Positions 40,255-50,774 are shown, numbered from the stretch's first letter. The stretch: DNA of 64,000 nt from Silicimonas sp. (GCA_022826205.1 JAJDVJ010000012.1:1-64000), one strand, 5' to 3'. The notes: generated from the letters alone by a model not told the origin. A program made the numbers and translations.

Positions 40255-40844
40255 AGGCGAATTCCGAACTTGAGAACCTGATCGAGCTGATGGCCAAGCT
40301 GCCGGGGCTGGGCCCGCGTTCGGCCAGGCGTGCAGTGCTGCATCTTGTGCGAAAGCGAGCGCAGCAGATGGCGCCGCTTGCCGGCGCCATGACGCGCGTT
40401 GCCGAGACGACGCGCGAGTGCCTGAACTGCGGCAACTTCGCGACGAGCGAGCGCTGCGCCATCTGCACAAGCGAGAAGCGCGCGAATGGAGAGCTCTGTG
40501 TGGTCGAGGACGTGGCCGACCTATGGGCAATGGAGCGTGCCGGCGTGTTCAAGGGCCGCTACCATGTACTCGGGGGCACGCTGTCGGCTCTCGACGCGGT
40601 GGGTCCGGAAGAACTCCGGATTCCGGCACTGGTCGAACGCGTTGCCGAGGAACAGATAAGGGAAGTGATCCTTGCCTTGAATGCCACCGTGGAAGGCCAG
40701 ACAACGGCACACTACGTCGCCGATCAACTCGAAGGGCGCGTAACGGTCACATCCCTCGCCCAAGGCGTGCCGATCGGAGGCGAACTTGACTATCTTGACG
40801 ACGGAACCATCGGTGCTGCCCTTCGGGCCAGAAAGTCGCTCTGA
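40251..40844 (+). CDS. recR: Recombination protein RecR
   Basis: This 197-residue protein works with RecF/RecO in loading RecA at gaps. It has a helix-hairpin-helix ([17 protein letters not shown]), a zinc finger with four cysteines ([16 protein letters not shown]), and a Toprim domain with [20 protein letters not shown]. Length is normal. Its start overlaps the TraB/GumN gene, so the pair is translationally coupled. Confidence 0.96.
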   Translation: MKANSELENLIELMAKLPGLGPRSARRAVLHLVRKRAQQMAPLAGAMTRVAETTRECLNCGNFATSERCAICTSEKRANGELCVVEDVADLWAMERAGVFKGRYHVLGGTLSALDAVGPEELRIPALVERVAEEQIREVILALNATVEGQTTAHYVADQLEGRVTVTSLAQGVPIGGELDYLDDGTIGAALRARKSL

Positions 40845-40882
40845 AAATTGCCAATAGGATTCCCAAGAGCCATGCCGGGGAT

Positions 40883-41641
40883 TCAGTCCTCGTCTTCGGT
40901 CGCGCTGTCGTCCCCGGCGTTGTCGGGCAGGTTGAAGAAACTGTCGGCGTCGGGCACGCTCGAGTCTTCGGCATCCTTGTCCGGCTTCTCGGAAAGCGTG
41001 AAAGTCTCCAGCCCGGAGATCGCCGTGGGGATTCTCGGTTCCGGATCGGCGTCCAGCGACTGCTCGGTGGAGACGAGCTTGCGGCGCTCCTCGTCCGACA
41101 TCACCTCGCCCTCGCTGGCTTTCTTGGCGGCTGCCTTGTGCACGGCTGCATCGAGCTCGGATTGCTTGCAGAGCCCGAGTGCCACGGGGTCGATGGGTTG
41201 GATGTTCGAGATGTTCCAGTGGCTCCGATCGCGAATCGACTGGATCGTGGGCTTGGTGGTTCCCACGAGCTTTGATATCTGCCCGTCCGAAAGCTCGGGA
41301 TGGAACTTGACCAGCCACAGGATCGCCGCCGGTCGGTCCTGCCGCTTGGACAGGGGCGTGTAGCGTGGTCCCCTGCGCTTTTCTTCACCGACGGCCGCTG
41401 GATTGAACTTGAGCTGCAGCTTGTGAAGCGGGTCCTTTTCGGCGGCGTCAATCTCTTCCTGGGTCAACTGGTTGTTTGCGATAGGGTCGAATCCCTTGAC
41501 GCCGGTCGCCACGTCACCGTCGGCAATGCCCTGCACCTCCAGTTCGTGCAGCCCGCAGAAGTCCGCAATCTGCTTGAACGTGATCGTTGTGTTGTCTGCC
41601 AGCCAAACCGCAGTCGCCTTGGCCATGATCGGTTTGTTCAT
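40883..41641 (-). CDS. trcR: DUF1013 cell-cycle transcriptional regulator TrcR
   Basis: This 252-residue protein begins MNKPIMAKATAVWLADNTTI. The conserved ITFKQIADFCGLHELEVQGI and GPRYTPLSKRQDRPAAILWL segments match the DUF1013/TrcR family, an alphaproteobacterial DNA-binding regulator placed in the CtrA/GcrA cell-cycle network. A helix-turn-helix is likely in LSDGQISKLVGTTKPTIQSI. The C-terminus is acidic. AGGAG lies 8 bases before the ATG at 41641, so the longer frame to 41740 is not used. Confidence 0.9.
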   Translation of the reverse strand: MNKPIMAKATAVWLADNTTITFKQIADFCGLHELEVQGIADGDVATGVKGFDPIANNQLTQEEIDAAEKDPLHKLQLKFNPAAVGEEKRRGPRYTPLSKRQDRPAAILWLVKFHPELSDGQISKLVGTTKPTIQSIRDRSHWNISNIQPIDPVALGLCKQSELDAAVHKAAAKKASEGEVMSDEERRKLVSTEQSLDADPEPRIPTAISGLETFTLSEKPDKDAEDSSVPDADSFFNLPDNAGDDSATEDED

Positions 41642-41944
41642 CTGCAAATCTCCTGACAAGTCCCGTCCGCGCCGGAAAGTCGGCTGGTCCGGTCGGACCC
41701 ACTCCTCTAATTCGGAGATTGGCACGTCATATAGACCCACAAGTTGCGAGAGAAAAGAGGCAATCCCTGTCTTGACCGCTCCCCGACTCGCTCCGGACAG
41801 AAGATCCCGCCGTCACAATCCTGTGCAGACGCGTCCGGCATCACGCAACGGCCACAATCGCACCCCGGCGCCATCAAAGGGAAACATGCAGCGAGCCGGC
41901 CCGGAATCTCGCCTCGCAGCGGACAAGCTTGCGCGTGCGGTGAA
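41642..41944. other. Gap between trcR and the COQ9 gene
   Basis: No gene was supported in these 303 bases. A TATATG at 41733-41728 on the minus strand could be the trcR -10 element, but no -35 pairs with it at normal spacing. A 20-codon frame from 41886 on the plus strand has a modest ribosome site and is probably chance. Confidence 0.35.
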
Positions 41945-42634
41945 TTAGGCGTCGGACTCCCAACGCCCGGGCAGGCCCGAGCCTTTCTGGCCGTTCGGAG
42001 CGAGGAACCGCTCGAACAGCGCGGCCTGTGCGTCCATGAACGGCTTTGTAAACGGATTCTGTCTCAGCTTGCCCTTCAGCGACTCGATCTGCATGACCTC
42101 GTCGATCCTGCGATCTATGAATGCGTTCGTTGCCGCGTGATCGGGGCTTTCGTCGCCCAGCCAGTAGAGCAGGGTCGATCCGAAAACAGCGGAGAGCGTT
42201 GCGCGCTTCGTGAACCAGTTGCCGTCGCGCGACGTGTCGCCGAGTTCATTCCAGATCATGTCGGCAGTGTCCCAAACCAGCTTCGCACCTTCAGGCGCGT
42301 GGATTGGCACGGAAAGGAAAGCTGCCGTGCGTCGCGCCACTTGCTGATCCGGCATCGCGTCCAACCTGAATTTCAGGGCCATAGCAACCCTGTCGCGAAA
42401 CCTGAGCGATTCCAGATCAGCCTTTGCGAGGCGCTCCTTCATCGCGTTGTCGCCCCTTCGGTGAAGCGCCGCCACAAGGTCGAACGCACCGCGCGGTGCG
42501 AGTGCCTTTGTGTCCGCTTCGCTAAGTTCGGCATCTGCCGCCGCAGCCGCCACGGTGGCAGCGGACCAGCCGTCGAATGCGACATGCCTAAGGGCGGCAT
42601 CCAGCAGTGCATCCAGATCGGGTGTTCTTGCCAT
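41945..42634 (-). CDS. COQ9-family ubiquinone biosynthesis protein
   Basis: The 229-residue protein resembles COQ9, a lipid-binding, TetR-like fold that helps COQ7 hydroxylate demethoxyubiquinone. The conserved [20 protein letters not shown] and [20 protein letters not shown] are characteristic, and the N-terminal part keeps the helix-turn-helix-like layout. The ATG at 42634 has GGAG 6 bases upstream; the longer frame to 42766 is an unlike leader. It is divergent from rpsU, as in many Rhodobacterales. Confidence 0.92.
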   Translation of the reverse strand: MARTPDLDALLDAALRHVAFDGWSAATVAAAAADAELSEADTKALAPRGAFDLVAALHRRGDNAMKERLAKADLESLRFRDRVAMALKFRLDAMPDQQVARRTAAFLSVPIHAPEGAKLVWDTADMIWNELGDTSRDGNWFTKRATLSAVFGSTLLYWLGDESPDHAATNAFIDRRIDEVMQIESLKGKLRQNPFTKPFMDAQAALFERFLAPNGQKGSGLPGRWESDA

Positions 42635-42740
42635 CAAATTCTCCGGTATCTGCCTGTGGACATGCGCAGTGGCCTTTGCTATTGGGGCCATCTCTTGCAG
42701 ATTCTGCAGAACTCTAACTCGGAAAGGCGGTAAAGGCCAC

Positions 42741-42947
42741 ATGCAGGTCAGCGTTCGCGACAACAATGTAGATCAGGCGCTTCGTGCGCTGAAAAAGAAA
42801 TTGCAGCGTGAAGGCGTCTTCCGCGAGATGAAGCTGCGGCAGCATTTCGAGAAGCCCAGCGAAAAGCGCGCGAGAGAGAGGGCGGAAGCCATCCGCCGTT
42901 TCCGCAAGCTGGCACGCAAGAAGGCTCAGCGCGAAGGGCTCCTGTGA
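42741..42947 (+). CDS. rpsU: 30S ribosomal protein bS21
   Basis: This 68-residue basic protein ([20 protein letters not shown] at the start) has the S21 pattern of two helices and a lysine/arginine-rich tail ending KAQREGLL. S21 joins 30S late and helps initiation. The ATG at 42741 has AAAGG upstream. Its start is 106 bases from the divergent COQ9 start. Confidence 0.96.
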   Translation: MQVSVRDNNVDQALRALKKKLQREGVFREMKLRQHFEKPSEKRARERAEAIRRFRKLARKKAQREGLL

Positions 42948-43190
42948 ACCCAGTCATGGCACTGCCAGACGCCGCCCCGCATGAAAGGCCCAGGCAATCC
43001 TGGGCCTCCTGAAGAACGGCGGCATCGCCGGTATCCCAAAGAACATTCAAGAGCGCCAACGTCCTTCCGGCGACGAATGCGGGCATTCTCGGTGCGAGGC
43101 ATCAATGCCCGTTCGAGCCGTCCTGAAGACGAGTTCGTGCGGTTCCGAATGCGAGAGAAGCACCCGGACCCGCCGCCAGGGCGCGTACCT

Positions 43191-43652
43191 TCACAAAGGC
43201 AGCGCTGTGGTCTGTCGCACCGTCCTCAAGGCAAATGACGAATGAATCTGCGCCACGCCTGGCAGCCGCGCAAGCTTGCCGCGGTGAATGCGCGCAAAGT
43301 CCTCCGTATCCTGCGCCACGACCTTCAGGAGATAGTCGGCCGTGCCTGCCATGAGGTGGCACTCAAGGACGTCCGGAATGCGCGCCACTTCCCGTTCGAA
43401 GGCGTCGAGCACTTCGTCTGCCTGGCCGGAAAGCGTGATCTCGACAAACACGACCGTCGGACGGTCGAGCTTCTTCGGGTCGAGAAGTGCAACATAGTCG
43501 CGAATGATCCCGGAACGCTCCAGCCTTTGGACGCGCCTGTGGCAGGCCGACGTCGACAGGTTGATCTCGTCCGCAAGCTCGGCATTCGAAATGCGGCCCC
43601 GACGCTGCAATACGGACAGGATTCGGGAATCTGTGGCGTCAATCGTGCTCAT
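43191..43652 (-). CDS. Lrp/AsnC-family transcriptional regulator
   Basis: This 153-residue regulator begins MSTIDATDSRILSVLQRRGR. The helix-turn-helix is ISNAELADEINLSTSACHRR. The C-terminal RAM (ligand-binding) domain has VLECHLMAGTADYLLKVVAQ. Such proteins sense amino acids and form octamers. GGAG lies about 9 bases before the ATG at 43652. No obvious target operon is next to it; pheT lies 235 bases upstream on the same strand. Confidence 0.92.
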   Translation of the reverse strand: MSTIDATDSRILSVLQRRGRISNAELADEINLSTSACHRRVQRLERSGIIRDYVALLDPKKLDRPTVVFVEITLSGQADEVLDAFEREVARIPDVLECHLMAGTADYLLKVVAQDTEDFARIHRGKLARLPGVAQIHSSFALRTVRQTTALPL

Positions 43653-43887
43653 GGCGCAATTCTCCGGCGTGGATTGCGGGCGATTTCGAACATTCTGCCA
43701 TGATTCTCGAAGTTCATCAGGCAAATTAGAGCAAGCCGCGTGGAGACGTCGACGGCCCTGCTTGCTCGGACGATTGCGAATGACGCGTCAACATCGGCGG
43801 AAACGGCCGCTGCCGTGATCGGCCGGCCAAGTCTTCGAAGCGGACGTCGAAGGTTCGGGGCGTACGGTCCTTCCGTTGCCCTGCCCT

Positions 43888-46284
43888 CTATGTCCGCAGC
43901 ACGCCACCCGTGGCTTTCGAGACCTTCTCGACAATGGCCTTGCCGACTGCGTCAATCTGCCCGTCGGTCAGGGTCCGTTCCCTCGGCTGCAGCCGCACAG
44001 TGATGGCGAGCGACTTCTTGCCGTCGCCAAGGCTTCCACCGACGAATTCGTCGAAAACCCTCACATCTTCGATCAAGGACTTGTCCGCGCCTGCGGCCGC
44101 ATTCACGACATTTGCCGCCTCGACGTCAGCATCCAGCACGAAGGCAAAGTCGCGCTCGACCGCCTGAAGGTCGCTGATTTGCAAAGCGGTGCGTGTGCTG
44201 CCCCTTGCGCGTGGCTCTGGCACGGCCGAGAGATGGATTGCGAATCCGACCGCCGGCCCCTTCACGTCCATTCGGCGCAGCACCTTGGGATGCAACTCGC
44301 CAAATGCCGCCAGAGTGATCTTTGGTCCGAGCGTGATCTTCGCCGAGCGAACCGGGTGCCACCAATTGTTGGTGCCTCGCCCGATTTGAGTGCGTGCGGG
44401 CGCTCCGGCGGCGACAAGAATCGCCTCTGCATCGGCGCGCGCGTCAAAGACGTCCACCTCCCGGACCTCGCCATGCGGGTCTTTCGGGCCGGTTGCACCG
44501 ACTCGAATCCCCGCAATCAGGATCTCGAACTCTTCCGGCTCGCCACCATGGAATATGGCACCAACCTCGAAAAGAGCCAGATCGGCGAAGCCACGGGCCT
44601 GGTTGCGCGCAGCCGCCTGCAGCAGCCCAGGAAAAAGCGATGGCCGCATCTGGGTCATCTCGGACGATATGGGATTCGCGACGCGACGCGCCTCGTCGCC
44701 ACCCCCGAACAGCGTGGCCGAGGCATCATCGATGAAGCTGTAAGTCACGCATTCGCTGTAGCCGAGCGCCGCCGCCATCCGTCGCGACGCCTGCTCGCGC
44801 CTCTGGAGCGGTGTCAGGATCGGTTCCGGAACGCCCGGCACCGCCCTGGGCATTGGTCTCGGCTCAAGATTTGTGAGCGACGCCATTCGCGCCACCTCCT
44901 CAACCAGGTCCGCCTCGCCCCGCACGTCGGGACGCCACGAAGGCGGGGTCGCCATGTCACCGTCAATCACGAAACCAAGCGCTTCCAACGTTGCCCGCTG
45001 GTCCTTGGCCGGAATGTCCATGCCGACGAGCGAAGAGCAGCGGGCAGGGTCCAGACGATAGGCGCGGTTCGTGTCAGGCACGGTGCCGTCCTCGACGACG
45101 TGAGACGCCTCGCCACCGCAAAGCTCAAGGATCATCGACGTTGCCGCCTCCAGACCCGGCAAGGTGAACTCTGGATCCACCCCCCTTTCAAAGCGGTACC
45201 TGGCATCGGAGCTGATCTTCAGCTTGCGGCCCGTATGCGCGATCGTCACCGGATCCCAGTAGGCGCTTTCGACAAAGACATTGACGGTCTCCCCGGTCAC
45301 GCCGGTTTCTGCGCCACCCATGACGCCGGCAATGCTCTCAGGCCCTCGCTCATCGGCGATGATCATCATGCCCCTTTCGAAAGCATAGGTCTTCTGGTCC
45401 AGCGCGAGGATCTGCTCGCCGCCTTCCGCCCGATGCACACGGAGGTGCCCTTTGACCTTGTCGGCATCGAAGACATGGAGCGGCCGGTTGCGGTCGTAGG
45501 TGAAGAAGTTGGTGATATCAACCAGCGCCGAGATCGGGCGCAGCCCGATGGCCAGCAACCTTTGCTGCAGCCATGCCGGTGACGGTCCGTTCCGCACGCC
45601 CCGGATCATGCGGCCGGCAAAGTAGGGATTGCCGTCGATCGTGTCCTTGTCGATCGAGACGCCGATAGGTGACTCAAACGCGCCAGGCACCGGAGCAATC
45701 GGTCTTTCGATCCTTGTTCCCAGGCCGCGGGCCGCCAGGTCGCGGGCAATCCCCTCGACACCCAATGCGTCCTGACGGTTGGGCGTGATGGCTATCTCGA
45801 TCACCGGATCGACCTTTGACGGGTCATTCGCCGCCAGCCAGTCGACGAAGCGTTCGCCCACCTTGCCCGACGGCAACTCGATGATCCCTTCATGTTCGTC
45901 GGAGAGTTCCATTTCGCGCTCGGAGCACATCATGCCATGGCTCTCCACGCCCCTGATCTTCCCGACTTGGATGGTCGTGTCTATGCCCGGAACGAAGGTG
46001 CCGGAATGTGCAACAACGACAGTGATCCCTTCACGTGCATTGGGCGCGCCACAAATGATCTGCCTGACGCCCCGATCGGTTTCGACGTCACAGACGCGCA
46101 ACCTGTCGGCGTCGGGATGCTTTTCGGCCTTCAAGACCCTGCCAAGCGTGAAGTCCTGCAGCCGGTCCGCAGGATTCACGACTTCCTCCACCTCGAGGCC
46201 GATGTCGGTCAGGGCCTCTGCAATCTCGTCAACCGTAGCGGTAGTTTCAAGATGCTCCTTGAGCCAGGCAATCGTGAACCTCAT
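43888..46284 (-). CDS. pheT: Phenylalanine--tRNA ligase subunit beta
   Basis: This 798-residue subunit has a tRNA-binding OB domain (residues 40-150), B3/B4 editing, B5, the core, and a C-terminal anticodon-binding FDX-ACB domain ending KAIVEKVSKATGGVLRT. The N-terminus MRFTIAWLKEHLETTATVDE is typical. Length is normal for alphaproteobacteria. It follows pheS after a 136-base gap with no recognised gene. Confidence 0.97.
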   Translation of the reverse strand: MRFTIAWLKEHLETTATVDEIAEALTDIGLEVEEVVNPADRLQDFTLGRVLKAEKHPDADRLRVCDVETDRGVRQIICGAPNAREGITVVVAHSGTFVPGIDTTIQVGKIRGVESHGMMCSEREMELSDEHEGIIELPSGKVGERFVDWLAANDPSKVDPVIEIAITPNRQDALGVEGIARDLAARGLGTRIERPIAPVPGAFESPIGVSIDKDTIDGNPYFAGRMIRGVRNGPSPAWLQQRLLAIGLRPISALVDITNFFTYDRNRPLHVFDADKVKGHLRVHRAEGGEQILALDQKTYAFERGMMIIADERGPESIAGVMGGAETGVTGETVNVFVESAYWDPVTIAHTGRKLKISSDARYRFERGVDPEFTLPGLEAATSMILELCGGEASHVVEDGTVPDTNRAYRLDPARCSSLVGMDIPAKDQRATLEALGFVIDGDMATPPSWRPDVRGEADLVEEVARMASLTNLEPRPMPRAVPGVPEPILTPLQRREQASRRMAAALGYSECVTYSFIDDASATLFGGGDEARRVANPISSEMTQMRPSLFPGLLQAAARNQARGFADLALFEVGAIFHGGEPEEFEILIAGIRVGATGPKDPHGEVREVDVFDARADAEAILVAAGAPARTQIGRGTNNWWHPVRSAKITLGPKITLAAFGELHPKVLRRMDVKGPAVGFAIHLSAVPEPRARGSTRTALQISDLQAVERDFAFVLDADVEAANVVNAAAGADKSLIEDVRVFDEFVGGSLGDGKKSLAITVRLQPRERTLTDGQIDAVGKAIVEKVSKATGGVLRT

Positions 46285-46420
46285 CGCGTTTCCCCCGAGG
46301 GAATGCCGTTTCTTCCCGGCGTCGGCACACCCGCTTCTTCAGATGGTCCGGCCGAGGCAAGCCGCCCCGGATGATGTCCGGCCTGAACCAAGCCCGGCAT
46401 CGTGCTGGTTGCGGTGGGCA

Positions 46421-47488
46421 TCACTGCAACCCTCCGTGCAGTGTCGGCACGTCAAGCGGGGCGAAACCGTAGTGCCTCAGCCACCGCAGATCCGAATCAA
46501 AGAATGCCCGAAGATCCGGAATGCCGTATTTCAGCATCGCCAAACGATCGATTCCGATTCCGAATGCGAAACCCTGCCACTTGGAAGAATCTATTCCACC
46601 CGCTTCCAGTACCTTGGGATGCACCATTCCGGAACCCAGGACCTCCAGCCAGCCTTCGCCTTCACCCACTTTCACGGTTCCGCCCTCCCAGGAGCACTGG
46701 ATATCGACTTCCGCCGAAGGTTCCGTGAAGGGAAAGTGCGAAGCACGGAAGCGGGTTCTTACGGTCGTGCCGAAAAAGGCCGAGAAGAACTCCTCGAGCA
46801 CCCACTTCAGGTTGGCCATCGAAATGTCGCGATCAATCGCAAGACCCTCGACCTGATGGAACATTGGCGTGTGCGTCTGGTCATAGTCGGCCCTGTAGAC
46901 CCGCCCCGGACAGATCACGCGAAGCGGAGCCCCACGTTCCTGCATCGCGCGAATCTGGACAGGCGAGGTATGGGTCCGGAGGACATGCGGCGGCCGGTTG
47001 TCACCCACTGCCTGCGCCATGTAAAACGTGTCCATCTCGGTCCGAGCCGGGTGGTGAGCAGGGATGTTGAGCGCGTCGAAGTTATACGAGTCGCTTTCGA
47101 TCTGCGGACCTTCCGCGACGGAAAACCCCATGTCGGCAAGGACGGCCGTCACCTCCTCGGTGACCTGGCTGACAGGGTGGACGCTTCCCCGCGCGCGCTG
47201 GCGCGCAGGCAATGTCACGTCAAGCCATTCCTCCTTGAGACGCGCATCGAGAGCAGCGTCTTCCAGTGCGGCCTTCTTGGCCGTGATCGCACTGTTGATC
47301 TCGTCCTTCAACGCGTTGAGCGCCGGCCCGGCGACCTGTCTCTCTGCGGGGGTCATGCCACCGAGTTCGCGCATCCTGAGCGACACCTCGCCCTTCTTGC
47401 CGAGAGCGGCAACGCGCAGCCTTTCGAGCGCGGCCTCGTCGGCCGCACCAGCGATTTCGCCCAGGTACCTTGTTCTCAGTTCGTCCAT
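46421..47488 (-). CDS. pheS: Phenylalanine--tRNA ligase subunit alpha
   Basis: The 355-residue catalytic subunit of class II tRNA synthetase. Motif 2 is [20 protein letters not shown], motif 3 is [20 protein letters not shown], and the N-terminal coiled arm is seen in the first 90 residues. Order rpmI-rplT-pheS-pheT matches many bacteria, but infC, often the first gene, is not adjacent. The 117 bases after rplT show no clear phenylalanine-rich leader peptide. Confidence 0.97.
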   Translation of the reverse strand: MDELRTRYLGEIAGAADEAALERLRVAALGKKGEVSLRMRELGGMTPAERQVAGPALNALKDEINSAITAKKAALEDAALDARLKEEWLDVTLPARQRARGSVHPVSQVTEEVTAVLADMGFSVAEGPQIESDSYNFDALNIPAHHPARTEMDTFYMAQAVGDNRPPHVLRTHTSPVQIRAMQERGAPLRVICPGRVYRADYDQTHTPMFHQVEGLAIDRDISMANLKWVLEEFFSAFFGTTVRTRFRASHFPFTEPSAEVDIQCSWEGGTVKVGEGEGWLEVLGSGMVHPKVLEAGGIDSSKWQGFAFGIGIDRLAMLKYGIPDLRAFFDSDLRWLRHYGFAPLDVPTLHGGLQ

Positions 47489-47605
47489 CCGGACCCTCTT
47501 GATCCATGCCCCGCCCTGCTAGCCGTCGGAACCCGTGAAGACAAGAAGCCGCGCGACCCCGTAAAGGTCCGCAGCTTCATTTGTAACTGACCCCGACGGG
47601 AGCGT

Positions 47606-47968
47606 TTACGCGATTGCGGCCTTCGCCTTTTTCACGATGGCCTCAAACGCCTCCGGTTCGTGCACGGCAAGGTCGGCCAAGACCTTGCGGTCCACTTCTA
47701 TGCCTGCCCGGGAAAGTCCGTGGATGAAGCGTGAATAGGTCAATCCCTCGTCATGGGCCCGAACGGCAGCGTTGATCCTCTGGATCCAGAGCGCACGAAA
47801 ATTGCGCTTTCGGGCCTTTCGGTCACGGGTCGCGTACTCGTTGGCCCTGTCGACGGCCTGCCGAGCGGCCTTGAACGTGTTCTTGCGGCGACCGTAGTAG
47901 CCCTTCGCGGCATTGATCACCTTCTTGTGGCGGGCGTGGGTGGTCGTACCCCCTCTTACACGTGACAT
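47606..47968 (-). CDS. rplT: 50S ribosomal protein bL20
   Basis: This 120-residue basic protein ([20 protein letters not shown] at the start) has the long N-terminal basic helix [20 protein letters not shown] and the L20 signature [20 protein letters not shown]. It binds 23S rRNA early in assembly and, in E. coli, represses its own operon. It follows rpmI by 12 bases. Confidence 0.97.
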   Translation of the reverse strand: MSRVRGGTTTHARHKKVINAAKGYYGRRKNTFKAARQAVDRANEYATRDRKARKRNFRALWIQRINAAVRAHDEGLTYSRFIHGLSRAGIEVDRKVLADLAVHEPEAFEAIVKKAKAAIA

Positions 47969-47980
47969 GTCTGCGTCTCC

Positions 47981-48181
47981 TCAGCGGTCGTAGGGCATGT
48001 AGCGCTTGGCGAGCCTTTGATTGGGCCCACTCATCACGGTCGTGCCGCGTGCATTGCGAATGAACTTGTTTGTCCGCTTGATCATGCCGTGGCGCTTTCC
48101 GGCCTGGGCGCTGATCACCTTTCCTGAGGCTGTCACCTTGAAGCGCTTCTTCGCGCTCGACTTGGTCTTCATCTTGGGCAT
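47981..48181 (-). CDS. rpmI: 50S ribosomal protein bL35
   Basis: This 66-residue protein has [20 protein letters not shown] at its start and [20 protein letters not shown] in the middle, the whole bL35 length. The start at 48181 rather than an ATG two codons earlier gives the standard MPKMKTK start. The 274 bases upstream (to pyk) contain no infC and no clear promoter. Confidence 0.96.
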   Translation of the reverse strand: MPKMKTKSSAKKRFKVTASGKVISAQAGKRHGMIKRTNKFIRNARGTTVMSGPNQRLAKRYMPYDR

Positions 48182-48455
48182 TTCCATCTCCTGTCGCCAG
48201 ACGGTTCAAGGTCCGCTCGGCATGCCACATTGGCCGGCGAACCCACTGAGGCGTGCCGCATACAGGCCGTCCCGGGCGCTGGCAAGAGGGAAAGTGCACC
48301 TGCCTGGCTTGTGGAAGTGGCGTGAGACGCTGGCGCCGCACGGCACTTTCGGTCGACAATCCGCCGCCATGCCACGCGGACGTGGACAATGTCAGCAAAC
48401 CTCGTCAGGCCAATGACTTGCGCCGGGGCCAGCGACCCTGGGTGCGCACCGGTCT

Positions 48456-49901
48456 TCAATCGGGGTCCGCGGGAATGATCTTGCGCTCGTCGCAGGACGA
48501 AACGCGCAAGATGTTCGTGGTGCCAGGCTTTCCAAACGGCACACCGGCGGTCACGACGAGAAAGTCGTCCGGCGAAGCGAACCCTTCCGCTATGGAGGCC
48601 CTTGCCGAGTTTATGACGGCAGTCTTGAACCGATCCACCTCGCTGGTATGGGAGCAGTGCAGACCCCAAGACAGGCAGAGTCGCCTTGCCGTCCGGATTC
48701 GGGATGTCATGGCAATGATCGGAACATGGGGCCGTTCGCGCGCGACCAGCAACGCGGTCGTCCCGGACTCCGAGTAGCTGCAGATCACCTTGATGTCGGC
48801 GGTTTCCGCAATTTCTCGCGCAGCCGAGACGATGCCGTCCGCGACAGACTGCTTGGGCCCCCCCCGGCTGGCATCCACGACATCGCGATACGTCGGATCG
48901 CTCTCGACCTCGATCGCGACGTTGTTCATCGTCGATACCGCCTCGACAGGATAGGATCCGACTGCGCTCTCGGCCGAAAGCATCACCGCATCGGCGCCTT
49001 CGTATATCGCGGCGGCAACGTCAGACACTTCGGCGCGCGTTGGCATCGGGCTCTCGATCATCGATTCAAGCATCTGCGTTGCCACGATCACCGGCTTCGC
49101 TGCCATCCGGCACTTGCGTACCAGGCGCTTTTGGATCGGCGGCACGTTCTGGACCGGCAATTCCACGCCGAGATCGCCCCTGGCAACCATGATTCCGTCC
49201 GATGCTTCAAGAATGGCATTGAAATTGCGCACAGCAGCTGGCTTCTCGACCTTTGTCATCAGCGCCGCGCGGCCACGCGTCAACTCGCGCGCCTCGTGTA
49301 CGTCTTCGGCGCGCTGGACGAAGGACAGGGCCAGCCAGTCGACACCAAGCTCGCACACGAACTCCAGATCCGACCTGTCCTTCTCGGACAATGCCGCAAG
49401 CGGCAGCAGAACGTCCGGGACGTTGACACCCTTCCGGTCCGAGACCGTGCCGCCGACCAGGACGGTGCAGTCCGCAAAGTCGGGACCATGCTCCTCGACC
49501 TTCATGCGGACCTTGCCGTCATTGACAAGCAGCGTTGCATCCTTCTCCACGGCTTCGAAGATCTCGCGATGGGGAAGCTGCACCCTGTTTGGCCCGCCCG
49601 GCGCGTCCGAGAGATCGAAACGAAATTTCTGGCCTTCTTCGACATCGACGGCCCCGTTCGCAAAGGTGCCCACCCTGAGCTTCGGCCCCTGGAGATCGGC
49701 AAGGATCCCGATGGGTCGACCCGTGTCCTGCTCGACCTTTCGGATGATCTCGTGTCGAGCCCTGATATCGTCGTGATCTCCGTGACTGGTGTTCAGGCGG
49801 AAAGTGTCGGCCCCTGCCTCAAACAAATTGCGGATCATGTCGTAGGAACTCGACGCAGGACCTAGTGTCGCGACGATCTTGACGTTTCGGAGGCGGCGCA
49901 T
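48456..49901 (-). CDS. pyk: Pyruvate kinase
   Basis: This 481-residue glycolytic enzyme converts phosphoenolpyruvate and ADP to pyruvate and ATP. The signature with the active-site Lys and Glu is ALMTKVEKPAAVRNFNAIL, and the metal/K+ site RLNTSHGD and GIMVARGDLGVELP are present. The C-terminal allosteric domain is intact (SYSESGTTALLVARERP). The start at 49901 (MRRLRNVKIVATLGPASSS) has AGGAA upstream; the longer frame adds an unlike leader. It is divergent from the formylglutamate hydrolase gene. Confidence 0.96.
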   Translation of the reverse strand: MRRLRNVKIVATLGPASSSYDMIRNLFEAGADTFRLNTSHGDHDDIRARHEIIRKVEQDTGRPIGILADLQGPKLRVGTFANGAVDVEEGQKFRFDLSDAPGGPNRVQLPHREIFEAVEKDATLLVNDGKVRMKVEEHGPDFADCTVLVGGTVSDRKGVNVPDVLLPLAALSEKDRSDLEFVCELGVDWLALSFVQRAEDVHEARELTRGRAALMTKVEKPAAVRNFNAILEASDGIMVARGDLGVELPVQNVPPIQKRLVRKCRMAAKPVIVATQMLESMIESPMPTRAEVSDVAAAIYEGADAVMLSAESAVGSYPVEAVSTMNNVAIEVESDPTYRDVVDASRGGPKQSVADGIVSAAREIAETADIKVICSYSESGTTALLVARERPHVPIIAMTSRIRTARRLCLSWGLHCSHTSEVDRFKTAVINSARASIAEGFASPDDFLVVTAGVPFGKPGTTNILRVSSCDERKIIPADPD

Positions 49902-49997
49902 GAGGCATTTCCTCGGTATCGAATGATATTCTCTACTGCCGCAAATGTTAGCGCCTGACAACTGGCCAACGGGCAATTCGGGCGATAGCTTCCCGCC

Positions 49998-50774
49998 ATG
50001 CTGTTCATGCCGGAAGAATCATCGGATCTGACTCCCGTCATCGTCGCCGGCGAATCACGGCCCGCGCGATGGCTGGTGCTTTGCGACCATGCATCGAACG
50101 CTGTGCCGTCCTGGGTGGCGAATGGCGACCTCGGAATCTCGCGCGACGACATGTCGCGGCATATCGCATATGACGTGGGCGCTTCAGGGCTGGCATTGAA
50201 GCTGGCGGAGCGACTGGATGCTCCCGCAGTCCTGGCCAACTACTCGCGCCTTGTCATTGATCCCAACCGGGGCGAACACGACCCGACTCTCGTCATGCGG
50301 ATCTACGACGGCACCATCATCCCGGCCAATCGCGACGCGGACGAGGCCGAAATTGAACGGCGCAAGGAAGTGCTCTATCGGCCCTACCACCGCACCATCG
50401 CAAAGATCGCGGCAAGGCGGCCGGACACCGTCATCCTTTCGGTCCATTCATTCACACCGCAGTTTCGCGGTCGAGAGCCCCGCCCCTGGCACGTGACGCT
50501 GCTGTTTGCCGACGATGACCGTCTTTCGCTCCCCCTGCTGGCAGGGCTGGCTCGGGAGAGGCAACTGGTCGTCGGCGCAAACCAGCCCTACAGCGGCAGG
50601 CTCGAAGGGGACACGATTGACAGGCATGCCGTGCAGGTAAAGCGACAGAATACCCTGATCGAGGTGCGCAACGACCTGATCGGCGAGGAGAGAGATCAGG
50701 CAGAATGGGCCGACCGCCTTGCCAGAGTCCTTCCGGAGGCACTGCAGGCGGCAGAAACACGAGGAGAAGCTTGA
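49998..50774 (+). CDS. N-formylglutamate amidohydrolase-family protein
   Basis: This 258-residue hydrolase has the FGase pattern: LVLCDHASNAVPSWVANGDL with the metal His/Asp, DPNRGEHDPTLVMRIYDGTI, and SVHSFTPQFRGR. The characterised members release formate from N-formyl-glutamate at the end of histidine degradation, but many family members are uncharacterised and no hut genes are near. A second ATG at 50007 is an alternative start; neither has a strong ribosome site. It overlaps the next gene by one base. Confidence 0.88.
   Translation: MLFMPEESSDLTPVIVAGESRPARWLVLCDHASNAVPSWVANGDLGISRDDMSRHIAYDVGASGLALKLAERLDAPAVLANYSRLVIDPNRGEHDPTLVMRIYDGTIIPANRDADEAEIERRKEVLYRPYHRTIAKIAARRPDTVILSVHSFTPQFRGREPRPWHVTLLFADDDRLSLPLLAGLARERQLVVGANQPYSGRLEGDTIDRHAVQVKRQNTLIEVRNDLIGEERDQAEWADRLARVLPEALQAAETRGEA

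Noticed and set aside
43876-47590. Plus-strand frames of 568 and 603 codons opposite pheT and pheS
   Set aside because: They are rich in Arg, His and Pro, match no family, and sit exactly opposite two well-conserved tRNA synthetase genes.
47489-47605. Phenylalanine leader peptide controlling pheST
   Set aside because: The only short frame after rplT has two phenylalanines, no stop before pheS, and no attenuator hairpin with a T-run.
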